Below, one piece after another: positions 1 to 7,199 of a stretch of 46,996 bases of DNA. How positions within the stretch are numbered: position 1 is the stretch's first letter; each line of letters begins with the position of its first letter. A model generated the notes under the pieces. That model searched no databases. It was not told the origin of the DNA and worked only from the letters and a program-made list of their open reading frames with translations. Both the position numbers and the translations under genes were made by a program. The DNA comes from an uncultured Colwellia sp. (GTDB lineage Bacteria > Pseudomonadota > Gammaproteobacteria > Enterobacterales > Alteromonadaceae). The stretch is taken from contig CAJWZC010000020.1 in NCBI GenBank assembly GCA_913049915.1, positions 1 through 46,996 on the forward strand, given 5' to 3'.

Positions 1-613
1 ACTGCCAGTACTTGCCGATAGTACCGATGCGTTCTTAAATGATGAGCTGGTTTGGGACGGACATAAAACGTTATTAACTGATCATAAAATCAATAAGTTC
101 AAAGCGTTATTACAGCGTGTTGATATGGATAAAGTTAATGCGATGACTGAGGCGTCAAAAGACAGTTTAGCGGGCACTGTAGAAGAACAGAAAAAATCAG
201 CTAAGAAAAAGAAAGCGCCTAAAATAGTTGATAACTCTGCGGCATTAGCTGACCCTTTAGCGGCTGATCCAATCTCTGAAGAAATTGGCTTTGATGATTT
301 TGCTAAAATCGATTTACGTATTGTTAAAATCATTAATGCTGAACATGTTGAAAAAGCTGATAAATTAATACAACTAACCTTAGCGCTTAATGAAGAAGGT
401 ACCGAAACTCGTCAAGTGTTCGCGGGTATCAAATCTGCTTATAATCCTGAAGATTTAATTGGTAAACATACGGTGATGGTAGCTAATTTAGCACCACGTA
501 AAATGCGCTTTGGTATGTCTGAAGGTATGGTACTAGCAGCTGGTCCTGGCGATAAAGATTTGTGGATATTAAATCCAGATGATGGCGCCATAGCCGGTAT
601 GCGCGTTAAGTAA
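1..613 (+). CDS. metG: Methionyl-tRNA synthetase, C-terminal part (5' end outside window)
   Basis: The frame is open from the left edge of the window to the TAA at 611-613, so this is the 3' end of a longer gene. The first residues include the stretch [16 protein letters not shown] in the variant form typical of the end of the MetRS anticodon-binding domain. A Lys-rich linker follows, then a C-terminal tRNA-binding OB-fold of the Trbp111/EMAP type ([37 protein letters not shown], with the GD and AGMRVK ends). The enzyme charges tRNA-Met with methionine in the cytosol, and the OB-fold appendix supports dimerisation and tRNA binding. No start is visible; the ATG at 125 is internal. Family assignment is certain; the catalytic part cannot be judged here. 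Confidence 0.95.
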   Translation, partial: LPVLADSTDAFLNDELVWDGHKTLLTDHKINKFKALLQRVDMDKVNAMTEASKDSLAGTVEEQKKSAKKKKAPKIVDNSAALADPLAADPISEEIGFDDFAKIDLRIVKIINAEHVEKADKLIQLTLALNEEGTETRQVFAGIKSAYNPEDLIGKHTVMVANLAPRKMRFGMSEGMVLAAGPGDKDLWILNPDDGAIAGMRVK

Positions 614-641
614 CTCAAACAGTTATTTATACCCGTATAAC

Positions 642-785
642 TTGAAGATGCACGATTTAGTAGTAATTATCAACGCCTTTAGGTAAGGCGTTGATTAAAG
701 AGAATAGTTATTCTATTGTCTCAATCAATAACGTAGCATAAAGCTTTTATAAACCAGCTCTTTGGCTGAAAACGAGCATCTTCAA
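642..785. repeat. MITE-like element with imperfect terminal inverted repeats
   Basis: TTGAAGATGC at 642-651 is repeated in inverse orientation as GCATCTTCAA at 776-785. The match extends inward with mismatches (TTGAAGATGCxCGxTTT). The 144-bp segment contains a perfect 11-bp hairpin (ATCAACGCCTT 669-679, loop 680-684, AAGGCGTTGAT 685-695) and no ORF. Size, ends and non-coding interior resemble a miniature inverted-repeat element. No second copy was noticed in this window, so mobility is inference. Confidence 0.45.
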
Positions 786-811
786 ACACAATGGTGAGGT
801 TTAACGATTTG

Positions 812-840
812 AAAAGGTATCATTAGTAGTGATACCTTTT
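812..840 (+). terminator. Probable rho-independent terminator downstream of metG
   Basis: AAAAGGTATCA (812-822) and TGATACCTTTT (830-840) form a perfect 11-bp stem with a 7-nt loop, ending in four T residues and then CTTGTTTA. The A-rich/T-rich flanks allow use in either direction. It lies 200 bp after metG and before the next plus-strand gene. Confidence 0.65.
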
Positions 841-935
841 CTTGTTTATAAAAACTAATAAAATCTGAAGTCGTAAGTAAATAATTAGCGCTTTTAGCTA
901 TTAAGAAATTAACTAGTGAAAATAGGTATAAGCAC

Positions 936-3134
936 ATGTTCACGAAGCTAAGTCATTTCATGAGTAAAATACCATCTTCCTCGCGCATCCTATTAGCCAT
1001 GATGATAGGTTTAGTGTTAGGTAGCTTATCTTCTTCCGTATATGTCGGCGTTAATGAATTAGCTAATGCTTTTGTTATGCTGTTGCAGATGACAGCCCTT
1101 CCCTACATTGCCCTATCACTTATTGTCGGTATTGGTAGTTTATCGCCACTAAAAGTCACTAACACCTTAAAAGTAACCCTTGTAATTTTAATGGCATTAT
1201 TGGTGGTAGTAATAACCTTTATATTACTTGCACCAATCGCTTTTCCAAACTGGAAAAGCGCCGACTTTTATAGTCTTAATACCATAAGCATCACACCAGA
1301 ATTTGATATTATTTCACTGTTTATCCCGACAAACCCTTTTTATGCCCTAGCGAATGGCTTAATTCCTAGTGTAGTGCTGTTCAGTATTTTTATGGGTATT
1401 GGCTTGATGCAGGTAAAAGTTAAAAAACATACCTTATCGGTTTTAAATAGTTTGAATAAAGCCGTTGTTAATGTAAGTATTATGGTAATGCGCTTTGCAC
1501 CTATTGGCATATTTTGTATTGCTCAACGTGCTGCTGCAACGATAAACAGTGAACAACTCGACGGATTACAAGTCTATATTGTTACCGCCGCGGTTTTAGT
1601 ACTCTTACTGTCGTTCATCGTACTGCCAGCCATTGTGGCAACCATTACGCCCTTTGGTTACCGCCAGATACTAAAGAGTTCGCGCGAAGCGATGGTCACC
1701 GCTTTTGCTACGGGGAGTTTCTTTATTGTTATTCCTATTATTGTTGAAAAAATGAAACACCTTATCGAGCAAATGCCCGCTACTGAAAATGGGAATAAAA
1801 CACTAAAAGCAGACGTAAGTAATATGCCCAGTATTATTGTACCAATCAGTTTCAGTCTGCCTGTTGGTGGTAAGCTGTTAGCCTTATTATTTACCTTATT
1901 TGCCGCTTGGTTTTCAGGTTCACAAGTTAATACCAGCGATTACCTACAGCTATTAATCGCTGGTATCCCGCAATTATTTGGCACAACAACATTAGCAATA
2001 CCTAATTTATTAGATATTTTTAATGTGCCTAGCTCATTATTTGATTTATTTTTAGTCGCTGAAAATATTATTGTTGGTCGTCTGAATGCACTATTAAGTG
2101 TTGTTTTTTCTATTAGTTTGGTCCTACTTATTGCCACCAGTATGCTGAAAAAATTTACCTTTAAATGGCGTTCATTTAGTCTCTATTTAATAATCTTGCC
2201 TATTCTCTCTGTGATAGCGTTTATTTCATTACGGTTTACTTTTGATGCTATCACTTACCAATACCAAGGTTATAGTAAATTTATTGAACGGGACTTTATA
2301 CTGCTTGATGTAAAAGCTAAGGTATTAGCTGAGCGAGAACTAGGCGTTGATAAAAAAACACCTAACGTGTCTGTTTTAGAAAGAATTACTCAGCGTGGTT
2401 TTATTCGAGTTGGCTATTTCCGTGACGATTTACCCTACACGTTTCATAACAACGAAGGGAAACTTGTTGGTTTTGATATTGAAATTATTAATCTATTAGC
2501 CGATGACTTAGGCGTATCAATCGAATTTGTCCGTATTTACCACAATCAAGCAAAACAGTTACTCTCATCTGGCTACTTAGACATGACCACAGGCATGCCA
2601 GTAACACCCCATAATATGAAGAAATATACCTTAACGGTGCCTTATTCTAGTCAATCGATAGCGTTTCTAGTTAAAGAAGAACGACGAAAAGAGTTTAGTG
2701 ACTGGCAGAATATTTTTGCCAGAGAAGATTTGATTATAGGTATTCCTGAAATTTTTTATAGTGAAAATATTGTTCGTCGCTATTTTAAAAAAGCGACCGT
2801 ATGGGAAATTTCTACTCCTCGATTATTTTTTAAAGAAAAATATGAAAATATCGATGCCATGCTTTTTGGCGCAGCAACCGCCTCCGCTTGGACACTAATA
2901 AATCCAGAATACACGGTTATAGTACCAAAGCCAGCAAGACCAGAGTTATCCATGGCTTTTGCTATTAATACCGATGATAGTACCTTTGAAATTTATTTAA
3001 GAAATTGGATTTTTATGATGCAAAAAAATCATACCATAGACCAGCTATTCCATTATTGGATAGCAGGAAAAAAGCCAAATACCTATTTAGGTTTTACCAA
3101 ACAACCTATCCGTAAGGAAACCGTACATGACTAA
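936..3134 (+). CDS. Dicarboxylate/amino acid:cation symporter fused to a periplasmic solute-binding domain
   Basis: A 732-residue protein with two parts. Residues about 10-440 form a hydrophobic DAACS-type (sodium:dicarboxylate symporter) transporter with many membrane segments (for example LVILMALLVVVITFILLAP). It ends in a last helix near 418-436. Residues about 485-715 look like a family 3 extracellular solute-binding domain: RGFIRVGYFRDDLPYTF, then GKLVGFDIEIINLLADDLGV, then a TTGMPVTP stretch. A substrate-binding domain tethered to a secondary symporter would sit in the periplasm and feed the carrier. The likely cargo is an amino or dicarboxylic acid; the exact substrate is unknown. The ATG at 936 has only a weak upstream AGGT. 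The stop overlaps the rcsF start by 8 bp, suggesting co-translation. Fusions of this kind exist but are uncommon. Confidence 0.85.
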   Translation: MFTKLSHFMSKIPSSSRILLAMMIGLVLGSLSSSVYVGVNELANAFVMLLQMTALPYIALSLIVGIGSLSPLKVTNTLKVTLVILMALLVVVITFILLAPIAFPNWKSADFYSLNTISITPEFDIISLFIPTNPFYALANGLIPSVVLFSIFMGIGLMQVKVKKHTLSVLNSLNKAVVNVSIMVMRFAPIGIFCIAQRAAATINSEQLDGLQVYIVTAAVLVLLLSFIVLPAIVATITPFGYRQILKSSREAMVTAFATGSFFIVIPIIVEKMKHLIEQMPATENGNKTLKADVSNMPSIIVPISFSLPVGGKLLALLFTLFAAWFSGSQVNTSDYLQLLIAGIPQLFGTTTLAIPNLLDIFNVPSSLFDLFLVAENIIVGRLNALLSVVFSISLVLLIATSMLKKFTFKWRSFSLYLIILPILSVIAFISLRFTFDAITYQYQGYSKFIERDFILLDVKAKVLAERELGVDKKTPNVSVLERITQRGFIRVGYFRDDLPYTFHNNEGKLVGFDIEIINLLADDLGVSIEFVRIYHNQAKQLLSSGYLDMTTGMPVTPHNMKKYTLTVPYSSQSIAFLVKEERRKEFSDWQNIFAREDLIIGIPEIFYSENIVRRYFKKATVWEISTPRLFFKEKYENIDAMLFGAATASAWTLINPEYTVIVPKPARPELSMAFAINTDDSTFEIYLRNWIFMMQKNHTIDQLFHYWIAGKKPNTYLGFTKQPIRKETVHD

Positions 3135-3606
3135 TACAATCACTACATTATTATCTGAACACTTATCGAAAAATTCAGCTAAAAAACTAGCTATATTGTG
3201 TCTTAATTTTTTACCAAAAAAAACGTTATCTATTTTAATTGTACTGCCGTTACTTGCCAATTGTAGTAGTAATTATACCTTTGAAAGTAACGTAAAAGCT
3301 GATAATGCTAAAGAGTACTTTAGTGCTAGTAAGGTTAAAATATTTAAAGATGAAACTGAGTTTATGTCTAGCTTTAAGTATGTCGGTTTAGTCGAAGGAG
3401 AAGATTGTCAACAAGCGCAGCATCTTGCCCCACCAGATGCTATTAATGCGCGCACCCAAGCAAGAAAAATAGCATTTTCACAAAAGGCCAACGCCGTTAT
3501 TTTTACTAGTTGTATTGATATTGAAAGCAAACATTGTGTCGCACAAGTGGTCTGTTATGCTAAAGCTTATCGATTAGGCGCTCCACATGAGCCAATAGAG
3601 CAATAA
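3127..3606 (+). CDS. rcsF: RcsF-like outer-membrane stress-sensor lipoprotein
   Basis: A lipoprotein signal ends at the lipobox LLANC with Cys46. The mature part carries four cysteines (94, 129, 137, 143) in the pattern GxDCQ ... SC ... HC ... VCY, matching the disulfide-bonded core of E. coli RcsF, together with KANAVIFTSC. RcsF signals outer-membrane and LPS damage to the Rcs phosphorelay; no other Rcs gene is in the window. The neighbour trmO follows after one base, the same order as rcsF-trmO in E. coli. The region before the lipobox Cys is long at 45 residues, so a later start (for example TTG at 3196) is possible. Family call is strong; regulatory role is inferred. Confidence 0.85.
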   Translation: MTNTITTLLSEHLSKNSAKKLAILCLNFLPKKTLSILIVLPLLANCSSNYTFESNVKADNAKEYFSASKVKIFKDETEFMSSFKYVGLVEGEDCQQAQHLAPPDAINARTQARKIAFSQKANAVIFTSCIDIESKHCVAQVVCYAKAYRLGAPHEPIEQ

Positions 3607-3607
3607 A

Positions 3608-4354
3608 ATGTTAAAATCATGTGTTATAACTAATGAAATACAAAACTTTACGTTTGATGCTATAGGCGTTGTTGAATCACCTTACCAAGAAAAATTTGCT
3701 ATTCCTCGTCAGCCAAACTTAGTCAGTGCGGCCAAAGGTAAAGTTATACTCGTTGGTGAAGCAAATAATCACGAATTAGTTCGTGGTATTGAGCAATTTA
3801 GCCATCTTTGGTTAATCTTTGTATTCCATGGTACACAAGGTCAAGGGTGGAAACCATTAGTACGACCACCTCGACTTGGCGGTAATATGAAAACTGGTGT
3901 ACTTGCTACGCGATCAACATTTAGACCAAACCCCATAGGCATGTCGGTAGTGAAACTTGATAAAGTTGTCACAGAGAAACAACAAACGGTTTTACATCTC
4001 TCAGGATTAGATTTATTGAATGGCACACCAATTATCGATATCAAACCTTATGTCCCCTATTCTGACGCAATTATCGGTGCTGATGCAGGTTTTGCACAAC
4101 AGCAACCTGAAACAACTTTAACGGTAGAATTTAGTAACAAAGCCCAAACTGATCTAGCGCAATATACACAAAAATATAGTGAATTAGCCTTATTCATAGA
4201 GCAAGTATTGAAACAAGATCCACGCCCAGCCTATAAACAAGGTAAAGTTGATAATAAGACTTATGGCATGAGCTTGTACGACTTAAATATTCAATGGCAA
4301 TTAACCACGTTGGACACCGTATTAGTGCTTAATATCACCCAAATTAATAAATAA
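3608..4354 (+). CDS. trmO: tRNA (N6-threonylcarbamoyladenosine(37)-N6)-methyltransferase TrmO
   Basis: A 248-residue TsaA/TrmO-family protein (E. coli about 235). The beta-barrel methyltransferase signatures are visible: IGVVESPYQEKFAIPRQP near the start, IEQFSHLWLIFVFH, the basic PPRLGG segment, then ATRSTFRPNPIGMSVVKL, and LDLLNGTPIIDIKPYVPY. It uses S-adenosylmethionine to methylate the t6A at position 37 of tRNA-Thr, fine-tuning decoding. The gene starts one base after the rcsF stop, so the two are surely co-transcribed. Length and motifs are complete. Confidence 0.93.
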   Translation: MLKSCVITNEIQNFTFDAIGVVESPYQEKFAIPRQPNLVSAAKGKVILVGEANNHELVRGIEQFSHLWLIFVFHGTQGQGWKPLVRPPRLGGNMKTGVLATRSTFRPNPIGMSVVKLDKVVTEKQQTVLHLSGLDLLNGTPIIDIKPYVPYSDAIIGADAGFAQQQPETTLTVEFSNKAQTDLAQYTQKYSELALFIEQVLKQDPRPAYKQGKVDNKTYGMSLYDLNIQWQLTTLDTVLVLNITQINK

Positions 4355-4396
4355 TTAGTCGTAAGTCACTATTTAGCCTCCGTTAAAGAGATAACC

Positions 4397-5056
4397 ATGA
4401 AAAAATATATTATTCATTCAGCCATTTCGATTAACAAAAATATAAACTTTAGTCCTGATTGGCAAGCAATCGAAGCTTTAGATGTTAACCATTTCCCCTG
4501 GTACCAAGCGGGTAAAAAACAAAACACACAAGTTAAGCTTAGCGCCAATAGCGATACTTTATTTATACAGATAATTGCTCAAGACAAACACAGTTTTGCC
4601 AAGCAGACTAAGTTAAATCATATGCTTATTTGTGAAGACTCTTGTGTTGAATTTTTCTTTAGTCCTTCTGGGGTACTGGGTAGTAGTTACGTTAATCTAG
4701 AGGTAAATTGTTGTGGGACTTTACATTTAGCTTATGGCGCAGGACGCGACAATCGTCAATTTATCAGTGTTGAAGCTGCAAGCTTAATACAATGTAAAAG
4801 CAGTCTTAACCTTGCTATGGACAATCCAGTAAAAATTGAAAGCGAAGATGATAGTCAATGGTGCGTTGAAATTATACTACCTTTTTCTGCGATTGAACAA
4901 CTAACTGGCGAAAGCGTCAATAAGCATAAGTGGTTTGCTAACTTCTACCGTTGTGGCGGCAGAACAGAGCCACAATACGCGGTATGGAATAATATCGGTG
5001 TAGTTGAACCGGATTACCATAGACCCGAATACTTTGGTGAATTAGTGTTTGTATAG
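4397..5056 (+). CDS. Carbohydrate-binding family 9-like protein (no signal peptide)
   Basis: A 219-residue protein resembling the CBM9-like domain found alone in many marine bacteria. The pattern is an N-terminal W-rich strand (PDWQAIEALDVNHFPWY), a central CEDSCVEFFFSP turn, YVNLEVNCCGTLHLAYG, and a C-terminal WFANFYRCGGRTEPQYAVWN. No signal peptide is visible, so it may act in the cytosol. It starts 42 bp after trmO with an RBS-like AGAGAT. A second CBM9-type gene lies on the opposite strand at 5888-6658, and a beta-glucosidase remnant sits between them, so a link with saccharide use is likely. The ligand is unknown. Confidence 0.7.
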   Translation: MKKYIIHSAISINKNINFSPDWQAIEALDVNHFPWYQAGKKQNTQVKLSANSDTLFIQIIAQDKHSFAKQTKLNHMLICEDSCVEFFFSPSGVLGSSYVNLEVNCCGTLHLAYGAGRDNRQFISVEAASLIQCKSSLNLAMDNPVKIESEDDSQWCVEIILPFSAIEQLTGESVNKHKWFANFYRCGGRTEPQYAVWNNIGVVEPDYHRPEYFGELVFV

Positions 5057-5059
5057 ACG

Positions 5060-5880
5060 TTAGATAGCTTTTTAACTCTCTATATTTATCTTGCCGGTAT
5101 AGTTATACGACTTCTACCGCCTTGACAACTCCTATATTGGTTAGCTTTACTGTCACCATAATACCTTAATCAGCAATAATTTTTGATAATGACAAGTATT
5201 ATCAGTTAACGAAAATTGTGTCTATGATAAGTCATGACCAAAGGTAAACGTTGCTTTAATATTTTGTTGTTCAAACCACCGATAACTAATAAAGATCCCT
5301 TCACTCTATAAACGTTCTTTCACGTTATAATCATTACGTACAATAGTTACGGTCTATTCAAGGCAAGCAGGTAAAGTAGTTTACTTAACCACTTTACTTA
5401 ACCACTTGGGTTAACATAACCCGTTAAAATATAAGCAAAGGTATTACCTGCTTCCATACCGCTATACCAGCCCTAAACAATATCGTTAGTCTATTATGGC
5501 CAAGGTATTTGAACTACTAAGCCTGCAACAACAAAGACGACGATTTTTTATTGGCTACAAGTAAATTACTTATAATTTCGTCTTACCACTTAGACAATCT
5601 TATACCTGGGAAGTCCAGTCAATTGATTCCTACCGTCACCGTTACTCAATCCACCAAAGTAGATAACGGTATCAGCTTATTCTACTTCGTTAATATAATC
5701 AGCTTGACCACTGAACAATTCATCAGAGATATTCTAGCCTAAAGTAAAACGTTCACAACCCTCATATTTAATTTCAAATAAGTAGGTTCCGCCCGCCGTT
5801 AGTTCAATATGATACGATAAGGCTCATTGCATTAGTTACATTGAATGCATTGCTTGTATTAACCGATTTCAAACCATCTA
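5060..5880 (-). pseudogene. Remnant of a GH3 beta-glucosidase (C-terminal part)
   Basis: The space between the two CBM9-like genes looks empty, but the minus strand reads as the C-terminal third of a family 3 glycoside hydrolase. From high to low coordinate: ELTAGGTYLFEIKYEG and TLGWNISDELFSG (about 5730-5800), ADTVIYFGGLSNGDGRN (about 5620-5670), KIVVFVVAGLVVQIPW (about 5505-5550), GWYSGMEAGNTFAYILTG then VNPSG (about 5403-5475), EGIFISYRWFEQQNIKATF and FGHDL (about 5226-5306), and a fibronectin-III-like VTVKLTNIG (about 5130-5160). These match the usual GH3 sequence order. In-frame stops interrupt it repeatedly and frame changes occur around 5340-5400. The catalytic N-terminal barrel is missing; the remnant begins right after the stop of the 5888-6658 gene. 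It was probably the last gene of the decayed saccharide operon. Confidence 0.88.
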
Positions 5881-5887
5881 ATTAACA

Positions 5888-6658
5888 TTACTTGAGCAGC
5901 GTTAACTGGCTAAAAACATCCGCGGTGATATAACCTAGATTTTTATCACCGTTTACCGCTTTTATATCAGTAGAACCGACAAAGTGTTCACGTTCTTTAC
6001 TGCCATCGTTATCGCAATAAGCTAGCATAAAGCCAAGGTTTTTCCCCTCAAATAACGTCACTGCCTGTGGGTTTTTCTTTTGCATAGTTGTAGTCAGTGA
6101 GAAGCTATCGTCATAAACCCGCACAGACACTTCCCAAATAACTTTATTGGGTGATTTTTCACTACGGCGCCAGACACTGGTTACATGGTCATTTAGTAAG
6201 ACAAAGTTATCTGAGCCATCGGCATTCTTCTCACCAATGTCTACGGCCTGATTATCAAGAGCTATATGATAAGCAAAAGCATTAAAGTTAAATTGATGAT
6301 TACCACCAGAGGCATCTTCATCTAGAAAAATTTCTAAACAGTCATCATCCCAATATAAATGACGTGGGTCGGCATGTTGATCGAATAAAATATCATCGGT
6401 AATTTCTACTAATAGATATAATTGCTGCTCATCCCACATTATTTTAAATTGCCCAGAAAAATCATCCGCGCTGGGTTGTGACCCTAGAATAAGCTTATCT
6501 ATTGGCTGCCATGAAGCTAACTGCCAGCTAGCCTCATTAGCTAATCCATCAATCAGAATTTTCTCTGGTGACTTTACCGCTTCGAGTGCAGATACATGAA
6601 TCGAGGCAGTGATTAATAATCCAGTGATTATTTTTAAATAATTAATATAGTTAGTCAT
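5888..6658 (-). CDS. Secreted carbohydrate-binding family 9 (CBM9) protein
   Basis: A 256-residue protein with an N-terminal signal peptide (LKIITGLLITASIHVSALEA). A single CBM9-type beta-sandwich follows: KILIDGLANEASWQLA, QFKIMWDEQQLYLLVEI, then the acidic DDCLEIFLDEDAS and NFNAFAYHI, and near the end GFMLAYCDNDGS. CBM9 domains bind the reducing ends of beta-glucans and xylans, or act as sugar-binding modules in esterases and hydrolases. No catalytic domain is attached. Its ATG at 6658 overlaps the end of the kinase gene by 8 bp, so it is translationally coupled. It is intact although the genes around it are broken. Confidence 0.75.
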   Translation of the reverse strand: MTNYINYLKIITGLLITASIHVSALEAVKSPEKILIDGLANEASWQLASWQPIDKLILGSQPSADDFSGQFKIMWDEQQLYLLVEITDDILFDQHADPRHLYWDDDCLEIFLDEDASGGNHQFNFNAFAYHIALDNQAVDIGEKNADGSDNFVLLNDHVTSVWRRSEKSPNKVIWEVSVRVYDDSFSLTTTMQKKNPQAVTLFEGKNLGFMLAYCDNDGSKEREHFVGSTDIKAVNGDKNLGYITADVFSQLTLLK

Positions 6659-7199
6659 GTTTATTGTTCCTTGTTATTTGCTTAGTTAGTTTATTTATGT
6701 CATCAATAACTAACGAAAAATCGCGATCTACCTTGATAATACTTACGTCTAACTCATTGAGCAAAGGTGGTTCCATCGCTTCAACTTGGCTATCCAGCAG
6801 AGCGTGTGAAAAAAAATGATTTGCTCGCTGAGTAATTCGCTTAGCAATAATATCCTTATTAGCCGTTAGATAGAAGAAGTGGCAATAAAATGGCAATTTT
6901 CTAAATAAATTTCGATGTGCCGACTTTAAGCCTGAGTAAGCAAGCACGACTGAATTACCCGGCTGAAAAATTAAAATTAAGTGGTCTGTAATACTTACTA
7001 ACCAAAGCGCTCGCATTTCATCGGTTAATGACTTATTTGCAGCCATATGCTTTTTGGCTTGCGCGCTGTGAAAATCATCCGCATCGATATAAATCAGTAA
7101 AAATTCATTAGCGAGTTGTTGCGCTAGGCTTGATTTACCCGTCCCGCTCACCCCTATAACAATAAATAAATTCGGCACGTTTTTCGCTCGATTAACCAT
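6651..7199 (-). CDS. gntK: Gluconokinase (GntK family)
   Basis: A 182-residue P-loop kinase of the thermoresistant gluconokinase family (E. coli GntK is 175). The P-loop GVSGTGKSS is at 16-24. The substrate region IDADDFHSAQAKKHMA (about 38-53) corresponds to the GDxxHPxxNxxKM motif, and SLTDEMRALW to PLxDxDRxPWL, with several departures. It should phosphorylate D-gluconate to 6-phosphogluconate. Upstream is a GH94 phosphorylase overlapping by 8 bp. Cellobionic acid phosphorylases of this family release glucose-1-phosphate and gluconate, so a coupled gluconokinase fits that pathway. Substrate is inferred; the divergent motif leaves room for another aldonate or sugar acid. Confidence 0.8.
   Translation of the reverse strand: MVNRAKNVPNLFIVIGVSGTGKSSLAQQLANEFLLIYIDADDFHSAQAKKHMAANKSLTDEMRALWLVSITDHLILIFQPGNSVVLAYSGLKSAHRNLFRKLPFYCHFFYLTANKDIIAKRITQRANHFFSHALLDSQVEAMEPPLLNELDVSIIKVDRDFSLVIDDINKLTKQITRNNKHD

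Noticed and set aside
5551-5742. A 63-codon plus-strand ORF
   Set aside because: It lies antisense inside the GH3 remnant and has no protein-like features.
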